Shown here: positions 53,607-63,096 of the stretch, in pieces
Layout: each line of letters opens with the position of its first letter
Position numbering within the stretch: position 1 is the stretch's first letter
Assembly: GCF_009796285.1 (NCBI RefSeq)
Contig: NZ_CP047020.1
Coordinates: 806,001-870,000, forward strand
From: Streptomyces broussonetiae
GTDB taxonomy: Bacteria; Actinomycetota; Actinomycetes; Streptomycetales; Streptomycetaceae
Length of the DNA: 64,000 nucleotides
Reading direction: 5' to 3'
Program-made: the position numbers and the translations under genes
The notes under the pieces: generated by a model
The model's input: the letters and a program-made list of their open reading frames with translations, nothing else
The model's database searches: none
What the model was told of the DNA's origin: nothing

Positions 53607-55196
53607 ATGTCCGACGCATCCGCCGCCCCACGTACGTCACTCCCCCTCGGCACACTCGTCGCCGGGTGTCTCGCCGTCTGCCTCGCCCAGATCGGCCTCG
53701 CCATACCGGCCACCCTCAACGGCCTGTTCCAGGACCACCTCCACCCGGTCGGCTCCCAACTGACCTGGATCTCCGACGCGTTCCTGTTGCCCATGGCCGT
53801 CCTGGAACTCACCTTCGGCGTACTGGGCGACCTCTTCGGCCGCAAACGGCTCCTCGTCGGTGGTGCCGCACTGGTGTGCGCCGGCGAGGTCGTCGCCGCG
53901 ACCGCCCCCGGCATCCATCAGCTGTGGGCCGGACAGGCACTGGCCGGTCTCGGCGCTGCCGCGCTCTTCCCCACCTCGCTCGCCATGATCGCGGCCGGCA
54001 CGCACACCGGCGCCCAGCGTGCCCGCGCCATCGCCGTATGGGCCTCCAGCCTGTCCACGGGTGGGTTCCTCGCGCCGCTGCTCGGCGGGATCACCGGCAC
54101 CTACGGTTCCTGGCGCTCGGCGTTCGTGGTGGTCGCCGCGGTGGCCGCGGTCAGCTCCCTGGTGAGCCTGTGGCTGGCCGCCAACTCGCGCTCGCCGGAG
54201 GGTCGTTCGCTGGACCTCGGCGGTCAGATCACCATTGGTGTCGGTCTGTTCGCCCTGCTCTACGCCGTCGTCCAGGGGCCGACGGACGGCTGGGGATCGG
54301 CACCGGTGGTGGTGGCGTTCGTGATCGCCGCGGTGTTCGTGGGCCTGTTCGTGGCGGCCGAGCGCCGGGCCCGCTCCCCTCTCCTGCGCCTGGACCTGTT
54401 CCGCAACCGCTCCTTCGCGATCGCGTCGGTCGTCGCGGTCGTGGGCATGTTCAGCTTCCTGGGCACGGCCTACGCAACGAGCATCCGGCTCGGCCCCATC
54501 CAGCACCAGAGCCCGATGCGCACATCCCTCCCGTTCCTGCTGCTCAACGGCATCACCCCACTCCTCACACCGCTGACCTCCCGGCTGCTGCACCGGCTGC
54601 CCGCACGGACGCTGCTCACCGCCGGTCTGGCGCTGATCGCCGCGGGAGACTTCCTGGCCGCCGGGCTCGACGTCGGCGACCGGAACCTGACCTCTCTGAT
54701 CCTGCCGCTCGCACTGGTCGGCATCGGCTTCGCCTTCACGGTGTCGTCGATCACCGCGACCGCCGTGAACACGGTGCCGTTGCCGCTCGCGGGCATGGCC
54801 AGTGCGGCGACCAACCTGCTGCGCGACCTGGGCTTCACCCTCGGCCCTGCGGTCGTCGGCGCGGTCGCGCTGAGCCAGGCGGCGTCCCGGGTGACGTCCT
54901 CGCTGGCCACCTCGTCGTCGCTGACCGCGCCGTCGAGGGCGGCGGCCCACGAGGTGCTTGAGGAGGGCGGCCCCCTCGCCCTCAACTCCGCCCCCGCCTC
55001 CACGGCGCCGGGCGCTGCCCGCTCGTATGCCCTCGACGCCCTCGGCCACGGGTATGCGATCGGATTCGTGGTGTGCGGCTCGGCCGCCCTGTTCTCGGCG
55101 CTGCTGGTGGTGACCGCACTGCGCGGGCGTGCGGCGCAGGGCAGCGCGCCGCAGGAGGAGGACGGTATGGAGCGGACCGCTCTCACCCTCGGATGA
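53607..55196 (+). CDS. MFS transporter (DHA2/14-TMS type)
   Basis: The 529-residue membrane protein has 14 predicted helices. It has motif-A-like FGVLGDLFGRKRLLVGG and motif-C-like SSLSTGGFLAPLLGGITG. A longer extracytoplasmic loop lies in residues about 430-490 (SSLTAPSRAAAHEVLEEGGP). It should be a proton-coupled exporter. It is co-transcribed with the secreted hydrolase, which could act on the exported or a competing compound. No regulator is adjacent. The 374-bp gap 55197-55570 to the convergent saccharopine dehydrogenase-like gene holds nothing I can support. Confidence 0.9.
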   Translation: MSDASAAPRTSLPLGTLVAGCLAVCLAQIGLAIPATLNGLFQDHLHPVGSQLTWISDAFLLPMAVLELTFGVLGDLFGRKRLLVGGAALVCAGEVVAATAPGIHQLWAGQALAGLGAAALFPTSLAMIAAGTHTGAQRARAIAVWASSLSTGGFLAPLLGGITGTYGSWRSAFVVVAAVAAVSSLVSLWLAANSRSPEGRSLDLGGQITIGVGLFALLYAVVQGPTDGWGSAPVVVAFVIAAVFVGLFVAAERRARSPLLRLDLFRNRSFAIASVVAVVGMFSFLGTAYATSIRLGPIQHQSPMRTSLPFLLLNGITPLLTPLTSRLLHRLPARTLLTAGLALIAAGDFLAAGLDVGDRNLTSLILPLALVGIGFAFTVSSITATAVNTVPLPLAGMASAATNLLRDLGFTLGPAVVGAVALSQAASRVTSSLATSSSLTAPSRAAAHEVLEEGGPLALNSAPASTAPGAARSYALDALGHGYAIGFVVCGSAALFSALLVVTALRGRAAQGSAPQEEDGMERTALTLG

Positions 55197-55570
55197 GACC
55201 GGCCGTGACGTCACCCGGCGCGGCCTGCGCTCCCGGTGCCGTCACGGCCAGCAGTCCGGCCGCGAGCGAGGCGGCCGACGTGAGCGCCGCGATGTCGCGG
55301 CGCGTGCGAGAATTCAACGGAAAAGCCCCCCGCAACAGTCAACAGTGCCTGTCTGTCCGCCGCGTGCGCCCGGCCCCTCGCCGCCCCGGTGCCGATGCAC
55401 AGCCCGCGCGGCGATCGCTCGTCGGCAGCAGGACGGTATGTGAAACCACGGGGGACACCGGAACATTCATGCGAACAGTGTGTGAACAACGGGCAGTTGA
55501 GGCCCCGGCGACAGCAGATGTTCAGGCGGTTCATGCCGTTCGTGCGGCACGAGGTGCGTGCGGCGGACGA

Positions 55571-56794
55571 TCAGCCCTCCTCCCGCAGGCCCCAGGGAGA
55601 GCCGTACTCGGTGAGCAGGTCCAGGAAGGGGCGCGGCGGCAGGGCTTCCGGGCCGAGAACACCGTTACCGGACCACGCGCCGCCGGCCAGCAGTTCCAGG
55701 GCGACGACCGGGTTGACCGCCGTCTGCCAGACGACCGCCTGTGAGCCGTACTCGCGCATCGACCACTCGTTGTCGACCACGTGGTAGAGGTACACCTCGC
55801 GCGGCGCCCCGTCCTTGGTGCCCTTGACCCATGTGCCGGCGCAGGTCTTGCCCGTCATCCGGTCCCCCAGCCCGGCCGGGTCGGGCAGGCACGCGGCGAC
55901 GACGTCGCGCGGGGAGACCCGTACGGGTCCGTCGTCCCCGCGCACCGCCACCTCGGCCGTCGAGTCCAGGCCCAGTGCGTGGAGGGTCTTGAGCTTGGTG
56001 ATGAAGTCACCGCCGAGGCCGTACTTGAACGTGACACGGCGGGCATCCACCCAGCGGGGGATCAGCAGCACCTCCTCGTGTTCGACGTTGACGCACTCCA
56101 CCGGGCCGATGCCCTCGGGAAAGTCGAAGACCTCGGGCTCGCTGAACGGAGCGGTGGTGAACCAGCCGCGGTCCTTCTCGTAGACCACCGGGGGGTTCAG
56201 GCACTCCTCGATGGTCGTCCAGATACTGAAGGACGGAGCGAAGTCGTAGCCCTCGACCGTCAGGTCGGCGCCGTCCCGGACGCCGATCTCCTCGATGTCG
56301 TCGAAGAGTTCGTCGGCCGCGTACCGGGCGAAGACGTCGGACAGGCCCGGCTCGACGCCCATGCCGACCAGGGCCAGCCGCCCGGCCTGCGTCCAGCGGC
56401 GGGCCAGCGCGAACTGGTCGTCCCCGAGCTTCACACCGCACTCCTCGTACGGGCGGGAGCCGTGCGGCACCGACAGTGACATTGCCATGTCCACGTAGTG
56501 CGTGCCGGCCTCCAGGGCCGCCTGGAAGAGCGGCATCACAAACCTGGGGTCGGTGGCGTTGAGCAGCACGTCGCATCGCTCGTCGACGAGCATCCGGCGG
56601 ACCGCGTCCTGGTCCGAGGCGTCCAGCCGATGTGCGCTGAACCGGTCTCCCCGCTCCCCGAGCGCCGCGACGGCGGCCTCGGCGCGAGCAAGGTCGTAGT
56701 CGGCGACGACCATGTGGGCGAGGAAGCCACGGCGAGCGGCGATCCGGGTGACCGCCGTCCCGACGCCACCCGCACCCACGAGAAGTACGCGCAT
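55571..56794 (-). CDS. Saccharopine dehydrogenase-family protein
   Basis: The 407-residue protein has a Rossmann fold starting MRVLLVGAGGVGTAVTRIAA (GxGGxG) and the family segments CDVLLNATDPRFVMPLFQAA, ALVGMGVEPGLSDVFARYAA and GLGGDFITKLKTLHALGLDS. The family includes saccharopine and carboxynorspermidine dehydrogenases. Which amino acid derivative it handles is unclear. A lysine link to the cassette at 6-11 kb is tempting but distance gives no support. The start has AAAGGTG upstream. It is divergent from a TetR gene. Confidence 0.87.
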   Translation of the reverse strand: MRVLLVGAGGVGTAVTRIAARRGFLAHMVVADYDLARAEAAVAALGERGDRFSAHRLDASDQDAVRRMLVDERCDVLLNATDPRFVMPLFQAALEAGTHYVDMAMSLSVPHGSRPYEECGVKLGDDQFALARRWTQAGRLALVGMGVEPGLSDVFARYAADELFDDIEEIGVRDGADLTVEGYDFAPSFSIWTTIEECLNPPVVYEKDRGWFTTAPFSEPEVFDFPEGIGPVECVNVEHEEVLLIPRWVDARRVTFKYGLGGDFITKLKTLHALGLDSTAEVAVRGDDGPVRVSPRDVVAACLPDPAGLGDRMTGKTCAGTWVKGTKDGAPREVYLYHVVDNEWSMREYGSQAVVWQTAVNPVVALELLAGGAWSGNGVLGPEALPPRPFLDLLTEYGSPWGLREEG

Positions 56795-56868
56795 GTCACA
56801 CACCTTTCTTCCGGTCCTCCAGGAGGCGGGCGCCTTCCGGACCGGGCTCGATGCAACGGGACGCCGGG

Positions 56869-56895
56869 ATATAAGGTCAACCCCGTTGGCATAAG
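56869..56895. promoter_or_regulatory. Candidate promoter/operator between the saccharopine dehydrogenase-like and TetR genes
   Basis: TATAAGGTCAACCCCGTTGG has an AT-rich -10-like start and an imperfect dyad GTCAAC-CCC-GTTGGC (56876-56890). It lies in the 161-bp divergent region, so it may be the site of the TetR protein. Confidence 0.35.
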
Positions 56896-56955
56896 AGCCG
56901 GCAGCCTGGCCGGGGAGAACCGCCGACGCGGGCGGCGATCGAGGGGACGACCGAC

Positions 56956-57663
56956 ATGGCGAAGCAAGTGGTGCGTGAAGCCGCACGTCAGCGACGGCGG
57001 CCCACGCGCACCGGCACCGTGCTGTCCGAGGAGATCATCGTGCGGACCGCGCTGCGCGTGCTGCGGGAGCACGGCAGCACCGGGCTGACGGCGCGCCGTC
57101 TCGGTGCGGCGCTGGGCGCCGATCCCAGCACCCTCTACCGCTACTTCGCCGGGATGGACGACCTGGCCCGGGCCATCGGGGACGAGCTGATGGGGCGGGC
57201 CCTGGACAACTGGACGGCGACCGGGGACTGGCGCACGGACCTGCGCGCGTTGGGCCGGGCCATCTACGACGCCTACCTCGCCCACCCGCAGGCCGCCCTG
57301 CTCACCGCCAGCCGGGTCACCGGCAGGCCGCGGGAGATCGCGGTGGACGAGACCATTCTGGGGATCCTGCGCGGCGCCGGGCTGCCGGACCCGGTGGCGG
57401 TCGGTGTCTACCACACCTTCATCGACCAGAGTCTTGCCTTCGCCGCGCTCGACGCGGGGTCCCTCGCGCTGGCGGACGAGGCACGCGCGGGCGACGAGGA
57501 GATGTGGCACACCACCTACGCGCGCCTGCCCGCCGAGTCACATCCGCACATCGCGGCCACGGCCCCGCTCCTCGCCCGGCACATGCCGCACAGCGCCTAT
57601 CCGGCCGCCCTGGAGATGCTGTTGGAGCACACCGCCGCGCACCTGACCTCGTCCGGCACATGA
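56956..57663 (+). CDS. TetR-family transcriptional regulator
   Basis: The 235-residue protein has an HTH near residues 25-65 (EEIIVRTALRVLREHGSTGL, ARRLGAALGADPSTLYRYFA). The effector domain is like TetR_C proteins. It is divergent from the saccharopine dehydrogenase-family gene, its probable target. The ATG follows GAGGGG. Confidence 0.88.
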   Translation: MAKQVVREAARQRRRPTRTGTVLSEEIIVRTALRVLREHGSTGLTARRLGAALGADPSTLYRYFAGMDDLARAIGDELMGRALDNWTATGDWRTDLRALGRAIYDAYLAHPQAALLTASRVTGRPREIAVDETILGILRGAGLPDPVAVGVYHTFIDQSLAFAALDAGSLALADEARAGDEEMWHTTYARLPAESHPHIAATAPLLARHMPHSAYPAALEMLLEHTAAHLTSSGT

Positions 57664-57755
57664 CGTTCCCGTCGGTATAACCGGCGGCGTAGCCGTCGGC
57701 GTTCCCCTCGGACACCACCTTCGGACACTCCCGTCGGACATTCCCGTCGGTCAGA
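57664..57755. repeat. Imperfect tandem repeat rich in CCCGTCGGAC
   Basis: About six diverged copies of a 15-18 bp unit (for example CCCGTCGGACATTCCCGTCG) follow the TetR stop codon. The stretch 57664-57974 has no gene that I can support. Confidence 0.55.
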
Positions 57756-57974
57756 GCATCGGCGGGCGGCGCAGCAGCAGCACGGCGTCGTCGCGGGCGG
57801 TGGACGGCCAGGGATTCCACAGCCATGTTCAGGCACTCCAGAACGCCTGCGGGCTACTGTGCGAGGCGACGAGCAACGGTCTCCCCGTACAGGACCGCGT
57901 TGACCATGGCGCTGTGGCGCGCACGGCGCGGTTCGCCCTGCGTGCCGGTGTCCGCCGGGCCTCGCCGGCTCTCG

Positions 57975-58162
57975 CGCCGGCACGAGGGGTCCACCGCCCA
58001 GAGCCTCGAAACGCGCCTGGTCCGCTCGTCGTTGACCGACTGCACCGACACGATCCGGCGCGTTCCGTCGGGTGACAGGGCCAGGGAGGCCAGGCGGAGG
58101 TGCGCGGCGAACAGCTCGTGGAACGGGGCGGCGTCGTCCGCGGCGTGGGGCAGGACGATCAT
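57975..58162 (-). pseudogene. N-terminal remnant of an S9-family peptidase (prolyl oligopeptidase/acylaminoacyl peptidase)
   Basis: From the ATG at 58162 the frame reads MIVLPHAADDAAPFHELFAA, then RLASLALSPDGTRRIVSVQS and NDERTRRVSRLWAVDP. This is the beginning of the beta-propeller domain of S9 peptidases (LSPDG, W..DP). After about 60 residues the sequence becomes unrelated low-complexity text, so the remaining 600 or so residues are lost. Confidence 0.6.
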
Positions 58163-58359
58163 CTCGCCTGCAGCACCCGATCCGCGACCGGGGCGGCCCG
58201 CTCCGTCGAAGCCGGGCCGCCGGAGCGCCAGTTGATGATCAGCGAGTCACCGGGGTCCTCGCGCCCGCGCATCGAGGGTCCCAGGGTACGGGGTCGGTCG
58301 TACCGCCGGTACGGCCACGTCCGCAGGCCAGGACGCCGGGCTGCGGCGAGAATGGGCGT

Positions 58360-59163
58360 ATGAGGGACAAGAACGCGGCGACGCTGTCGCGCAAGTCGTA
58401 CGAGGAAGAACTCCTGCGTCTGCAGACCGAGTTGGCGAGGCTCCAGGAGTGGGTGCGCACCGAGGGCGCCCGGCTGGTGATCGTCTTCGAAGGGCGGGAC
58501 GCGGCCGGGAAGGGCGGCGCCATCCGGCGGCTCACCGAGCATCTCAACCCTCGTGTGGCCCGGATCGCGGCGCTGCCCAAGCCGACGGAGCGCGAGCGCT
58601 CCCAGTGGTACTTCCAGCGGTACGTCGAGCACCTGCCCGCCGCCGGGGAGATCGTGCTCTTCGACCGGTCCTGGTACAACCGGGCCGGGGTCGAGCGCGT
58701 CATGGGTTTCTGCACCGCCGAGGAGCACGAGCGGTTCCTGCGCCAGTGCCCCATCTTCGAGCAGCTGCTGGTCGAGGACGGGATCCTGCTGCGCAAGTAC
58801 TGGTTCTCGGTGAGCGACGCGGTGCAGCTGGAGCGGTTCCGGCGCCGCCTGGAGGATCCCCTGCGGCGCTGGAAGCTGTCACCGATCGACCTGGAGTCGA
58901 TCACCCATTGGGAGGCGTACTCCCGGGCCAAGGACGACATGATGGTGCACACCGACATCTCGGAGGCGCCCTGGTTCATCGTGGAGAGTGACGACAAGCG
59001 CAGGGCCCGGCTGAACATGATCGCCCACCTGCTGTCCTCCGTGCCCTATCGCGACGTGCCGGAGCCCGTGTTGGAGCTGCCCGAGCGGCCGCGCTCCACC
59101 GGCTACGAGCGGCCACCGCGTGATCTGCGGACCTACGTCCCGGACCACTCGGCGCAGCTGTGA
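58360..59163 (+). CDS. ppk2: Polyphosphate kinase 2 family protein
   Basis: The 267-residue protein uses polyphosphate to phosphorylate nucleotides. The Walker A motif is [20 protein letters not shown] (near residues 42-61), and Walker B/DRS is [19 protein letters not shown]. The lid is in [20 protein letters not shown]. Length and the single domain suggest class I PPK2 (ADP or GDP kinases). The ATG follows GGCGAGAATG-like spacing, with a weak ribosome site. A phosphoketolase pseudogene is convergent downstream, and PPK2 and phosphoketolase genes often cluster, so this may be the remnant of an acetyl-phosphate/polyphosphate module. Confidence 0.92.
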   Translation: MRDKNAATLSRKSYEEELLRLQTELARLQEWVRTEGARLVIVFEGRDAAGKGGAIRRLTEHLNPRVARIAALPKPTERERSQWYFQRYVEHLPAAGEIVLFDRSWYNRAGVERVMGFCTAEEHERFLRQCPIFEQLLVEDGILLRKYWFSVSDAVQLERFRRRLEDPLRRWKLSPIDLESITHWEAYSRAKDDMMVHTDISEAPWFIVESDDKRRARLNMIAHLLSSVPYRDVPEPVLELPERPRSTGYERPPRDLRTYVPDHSAQL

Positions 59164-59221
59164 GCCCCGGGCGGCCAGGGGCGCGGTGCACCGCAGCGCA
59201 CGCGGACCGGCTCGGCCCTCG

Positions 59222-60113
59222 CACGACCACTCGGCCACTTCGGGCAGGTCCATGCCGTGCTCTCGGATCCAGTCGTGATGGCGCTGCCTCATGTCCTGCA
59301 TCCGCTGGCGTACGCACGTCCGCGCGCGGAGCGCCACGCTCGTCGAACAGTTCCTCGGAGCGGTAGGAACGCATCCACTGTTGCAGTTGGTGCAGGGCTC
59401 CGGGTTGTCCCGGACGGCGGCCAGCGGGACCTGGTGCGCCCGCCAGGTGCCTTCCGCCGGCAGGCCGTCGACCTCGGCCGGGCCGGTCCAGCCCTTGGGG
59501 GTGCGCAGCACGATCACCGGCCGGCGGGCCCGGTCCACGGCCCCGTCCTCGCGGGCGGCCCGCTGGAGGGCGGCGATGCGGTCGACGGCCGTGTCCATGG
59601 CCGCGGCCACGCACGGTGCACGGCCGCCGGGTCGTCGCCGGTGACATGGACGGGGTCGTGGCCGTAGCCCCGCAGGAGGGCGTCCAGCTCCGTCTCGGGG
59701 ATCCGGGCGAGCAGGTCGGGTTGGCGGTCTTGTAGCCGTTGAGGTGCAAGATCGGCAGGACGGCTCCGTCGTGGACGGGGTCGAGGAACTTGTTCGAGTG
59801 CCAGGAGGCGGCCAGCGGTCCGGTCTCCGCCTCGCCGTCGCCGATCACACAGGCGACCAGCAGGTCAGGGTTGTCGAGGGCGGCGCCGTAGGCGTGCGCG
59901 AGGGAGTAGCCCGGCTCGCCGCCTTCGTGGATCGAGCCCGGGGTCTCCGGGGCGACGTGGCTCGGCACGCCGCCGGGGAAGGAGAACTGCTTGAAGAGCC
60001 GGGCCATGCCCGCCGCGTCCCGGGTGATGTCCGGGTAGGTCTCGGTGTACGACCCCCCAGCCAGGAGTTGGCCAGCACTGCGGGGCCGCCGTGGCCGGGG
60101 CCCCAGACGCAGG
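59222..60113 (-). pseudogene. Phosphoketolase (XFP) with frameshifts and a large internal deletion
   Basis: Intact phosphoketolase is about 790 residues. Here the N-terminal part runs [17 protein letters not shown], then a frame change to [40 protein letters not shown] and [16 protein letters not shown] second frame gives [20 protein letters not shown] and [20 protein letters not shown], then [13 protein letters not shown]. Immediately after, in another frame, [20 protein letters not shown] and EW resemble the C-terminal tail of XFP. About 400 central residues are missing, so the gene is broken. Confidence 0.8.
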
Positions 60114-60306
60114 AACCGTCCGCGTGGGTCGCCTCGGGGCCCGAGGCGACCCCGTCCGGCGTCCGTCGGCCGGCGGGGTCGCGCCCGGCGGCCGACTCCG
60201 GCTGGATGCCTGGGGACACCTCTTGGGGGGACGCCGCCGGGCGCGCCTGTCGCTGTGACGCGCCGTCCGCCAGGGGTACCCGTGTGTCCGAGCGGAAGGA
60301 GCTGTC

Positions 60307-60633
60307 ATGCCTGCGGGATCCAACGCGAAGCGTGAGCGGCAGTACGAGCACATCAAGAAGAGCGCGCAAGCGCGTGGCGAGTCCGCCGAGCGGGCCAAGG
60401 AGATCGCGGCGCGCACCGTGAACAAGGAACGGGCCAGGTCGGGAGAGTCCGACAGCGCCGGCCGAGTCTCCCTGCGCGACCCCAAGTCGGCGTACGAGCG
60501 GGGCGGGCGCCGCTCGCACAGCGGTGCGGAAGGGCCCACCAGGGACCAGCTGTACGAGGAGGCCAGGAAGCGCGACATCCACGGGCGCTCCTCGATGAAC
60601 AAGGAGGAGCTGAAGAACGCGCTCGGCCGCTGA
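60307..60633 (+). CDS. Small basic protein with a Rho-N/SAP-like C-terminal motif
   Basis: The 108-residue protein starts MPAGSNAKRERQYEHIKKSA, followed by RGESAERAKEIAARTVNKER, a charged helix of the ChaB/plasmid-stabilisation type. The C-terminal 40 residues (TRDQLYEEARKRDIHGRSSM, NKEELKNAL) match the Rho N-terminal-like fold, which binds nucleic acid. Relatives are annotated as plasmid stabilisation proteins, without a proven role. A GGAAGGAG site lies 6 bases before the ATG. Confidence 0.82.
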   Translation: MPAGSNAKRERQYEHIKKSAQARGESAERAKEIAARTVNKERARSGESDSAGRVSLRDPKSAYERGGRRSHSGAEGPTRDQLYEEARKRDIHGRSSMNKEELKNALGR

Positions 60634-60964
60634 GGAGGGCGCTGCGGGTGCTTCCGCGCCGTACCCGCTCGAAGCCCGGCATTCGGGCGTCCTGCGGCAC
60701 GGAACTCGTCTGCGCGTGGCTGCCGCCCGGGGGACCGACGCGTGCACGTGGTGACCCGCGGTGACAATGGCGACCACCGGTGACTGCGGTGACCACGCAG
60801 ACAGGGGTCCGCTGCCCGAGTCCGCGCGCCCCGCAGCGGTCGGCCGCTGTCGCCAAGAAACCACGTCCGCGACGAGCGCCGCCGTGTGCGACGACCGAAG
60901 CCCTGCTGTGCCGAGCGGCATTTTCCCCGGCTCGTTCCGGTACACGGTGCCGCGCCTCCGCCCG

Positions 60965-61034
60965 CGGCGGTCGGCGGTCGGCGGTCGGCGGTCGGCGGTC
61001 GGCGGTCGGCGGTCGGCGGTCGGCGGTCGGCGGT
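60965..61034. repeat. 7-bp tandem repeat, 10 copies
   Basis: CGGCGGT is repeated ten times exactly (60965-61034), followed by a partial unit. It lies in the 452-bp gap (60634-61085) between the Rho-N-like gene and the 3' end of the ANTAR gene, where no other gene is supported. A 7-bp unit shifts any frame that crosses it. Confidence 0.95.
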
Positions 61035-61085
61035 CGGCCAGGAACGGAACAGAGCACGGTGCAGCGCCCGGCAGGCTCCACCCGG

Positions 61086-61421
61086 TCAGTCCGTCAAGGG
61101 TGCGCCGGGGATCTGCGCGGGGCCGTGACGATCAAGGGCGTCCTCGAGTTCGGCGCGGATTTCCCGGGGTATCTCACCCTGCCGTCCCCACATCACGATC
61201 AGTTCCGCAACGTGGCGCAGTTTGATGTTCGTGTGCTGGGAGACGTCCTTCAGCACGTCCCACCCCTGGTCAGGAGTGACGCGGCCCAGCGCGACCATCA
61301 TCCCGATCGCCTGGTCCACGACCGCATGTGAGCTGACGGCCCGCTTGAGCTGATCGACTTCTTCCTCGAGCTCACGGATGCGCTCGCCGTCGGCCCTGAT
61401 CGAGCCGCCGTCCGTGGTCAT
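61086..61421 (-). CDS. ANTAR-domain RNA-binding regulator
   Basis: The 111-residue protein has an N-terminal coiled coil (RIRELEEEVDQLKRAVSSH) and an ANTAR three-helix domain (HAVVDQAIGMMVALGRVTPD, QGWDVLKDVSQHTNIKLRHV). ANTAR domains bind tandem RNA hairpins and prevent transcription termination. No GAF or receiver domain is fused, so a partner protein or phosphorylation is needed elsewhere. The ATG at 61421 has GGAGGG 7 bases upstream. Gap 61428-61986 upstream holds no supported gene. Confidence 0.88.
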   Translation of the reverse strand: MTTDGGSIRADGERIRELEEEVDQLKRAVSSHAVVDQAIGMMVALGRVTPDQGWDVLKDVSQHTNIKLRHVAELIVMWGRQGEIPREIRAELEDALDRHGPAQIPGAPLTD

Positions 61422-61986
61422 CAACACCCCTCCGGAATCCGACGCGCCATGCCGTCCGGGAACTCCTCCGGCTCATCCATCCTGCGCTCTTCACAGGAGC
61501 CGTGCCACCGATGCCCGGAGCCGCCGCCGATCTGCTCCCGCTCGCCGTCGCCGTTCGGTTCCCCGGTGCCGTCGCCGTTCCCGTGCCGGGTGCGGTCGTC
61601 CTGGTGATCGGCGGGCGACGGCTGCCGTGTCCGGCCATCGACGCTCGGGTCACCGCAGGGGCGGCGCCGGAGGTCGTCAGCGCGGGACGCACTCCCGGTT
61701 CGGCGAGCAGGTCGCCCAACTGCCCTACGCACAAGAGACGTTCTCGAAGGAGACGCCCTCAACCAGCGGGACAGAGACCCGTGGAAGAAGCCTGAACCGC
61801 TGCCGCCGCACCCTCGCCAGGGCGCGACGACACCTCGACGACCTGGCATGACGTGCCGTGACGGGAGAAGCGCGCAGCGGTATGAGTCGCCCGCCCGGAT
61901 GCGGGCGCGCACTATGGAACGAATCCCCCACTCGCCCACGGAGGAGAACCGCGCCGATGGGCCCGGTCCGGCGAAAGGACGCGAAG

Positions 61987-62253
61987 ATGCTGATGCCCCA
62001 CGTCAGAACCGTCGCCGCGGCGCTGCGCTCGTACCGGTACGCACAGGCCGGTCTGCTGCACGAGCCGTCCAACCCGCTTCGCCGTCGTCGGCTCGACGAC
62101 ACCGCCTACACACTGTGCGTGCTCATGGACCAACGCAACGTCGCCGATGCCGCGGCCCGGGCCGAACGTCTGCTGGCCGCGGCCTCGGCTTCCGGAGCGG
62201 CGAACCGCACCGCGAACCGCACCGGACGTCCGCGCGCGGTCGGGACCACCTGA
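61987..62253 (+). CDS. DUF5133-family small protein
   Basis: The 88-residue protein contains LLHEPSNPLRRRRLDDTAYT, followed by LCVLMDQRNVADAAARAERL. This is the DUF5133 signature (R-R-L-D/E-D-x-x-Y-T-L-C-V) frequent in Streptomyces. Function is unknown, and these genes commonly sit near ANTAR and stress sigma-factor genes, as here. The start is ATG after AAAGGAC. The C-terminal part is Thr/Arg-rich and low in complexity. Confidence 0.75.
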   Translation: MLMPHVRTVAAALRSYRYAQAGLLHEPSNPLRRRRLDDTAYTLCVLMDQRNVADAAARAERLLAAASASGAANRTANRTGRPRAVGTT

Positions 62254-62289
62254 CCGCGCATGCCTCGGGCGCCGAGTGCCCCGGTGGCG

Positions 62290-63084
62290 TCAGACGGCGT
62301 CCTGCAGAACCTCCTCGCGCAGTTGGTGGCAGCACCGGCTGATCAGCCGGGAGACATGCATCTGCGAGATCCCCAGCTGCTCGGCGATGCAGCCCTGGGT
62401 CATGTCCTTGAAGAACCTCATGTACAGGATGGTGCGTTCGCGTTCGGGCAGGGCCTCGAGGCGGGGCTTGACGGACTCGCGGTCCACGATGGTGTCGAGG
62501 GCCGGGTCGACGGCGCCCAGCGCGTCACCGAGCGCGAAACCGTCGTCGCTGCCTGGGACTTCGGCGTCGAGGGACAAGGCGCTGAAGCTCTCCAGCGCCT
62601 CGAGTCCGACCCGGACGTCCGCCTCGCTCAGATCGGCCTCCGCGGCGATCTCACCGACGCTGGGCCAGCGGTCCGAGGCTCCCTGGGAGAGGTCCTGGCA
62701 GGCGGTGCGCACCCGGTTGCGCAAGTCCTGCACTCGGCGCGGCACATGCAGGGTCCACATGTGGTCGCGGAAGTGCCGCTTGATCTCCCCGGCGACCGTC
62801 GGAACGGCGTAACTCTCGAAGGCCTTGCCGCGCTCAGGGTCGAAGCGGTCGACCGCCTTGACCAGTCCGAGGGCCGCGACCTGGCACAGGTCCTCATAGC
62901 TTTCGCCTCGGCTGCGGAACCGGCCCGCAATGCGTTCGGCCATCGGCAGCCAGGCAGCCACCAGTTCCTCACGCACTGTGTCACGCTGGTGACCCGGCGG
63001 TAGCGCGGCCAGCCGCCGGAACGCATCCTCGGTGTCCGGGGCATCTGCGTGCGGATGGCGCTGTGCACTCGTCTGAGTTCGCAT
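62290..63084 (-). CDS. SigB/SigF-family sigma factor
   Basis: The 264-residue protein has sigma region 2 (LPMAERIAGRFRSRGESYED, LCQVAALGLVKAVDRFDPER), region 3 (LSQGASDRWPSVGEIAAEAD) and region 4 (LEALPERERTILYMRFFKDM, TQGCIAEQLGISQMHVSRLI). It belongs to the group 3 stress/sporulation sigma factors of Streptomyces (SigB, SigF, SigN type). No anti-sigma factor gene is adjacent. The ATG at 63084 is chosen. A TTG at 63096 in frame is possible. Confidence 0.92.
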   Translation of the reverse strand: MRTQTSAQRHPHADAPDTEDAFRRLAALPPGHQRDTVREELVAAWLPMAERIAGRFRSRGESYEDLCQVAALGLVKAVDRFDPERGKAFESYAVPTVAGEIKRHFRDHMWTLHVPRRVQDLRNRVRTACQDLSQGASDRWPSVGEIAAEADLSEADVRVGLEALESFSALSLDAEVPGSDDGFALGDALGAVDPALDTIVDRESVKPRLEALPERERTILYMRFFKDMTQGCIAEQLGISQMHVSRLISRCCHQLREEVLQDAV

Positions 63085-63096
63085 GGTGCATCGCAA

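Noticed and set aside
55211..55534. A 107-codon minus-strand open frame with many Cys codons
   Set aside because: No ribosome site and no recognised Cys pattern. Composition suggests chance.
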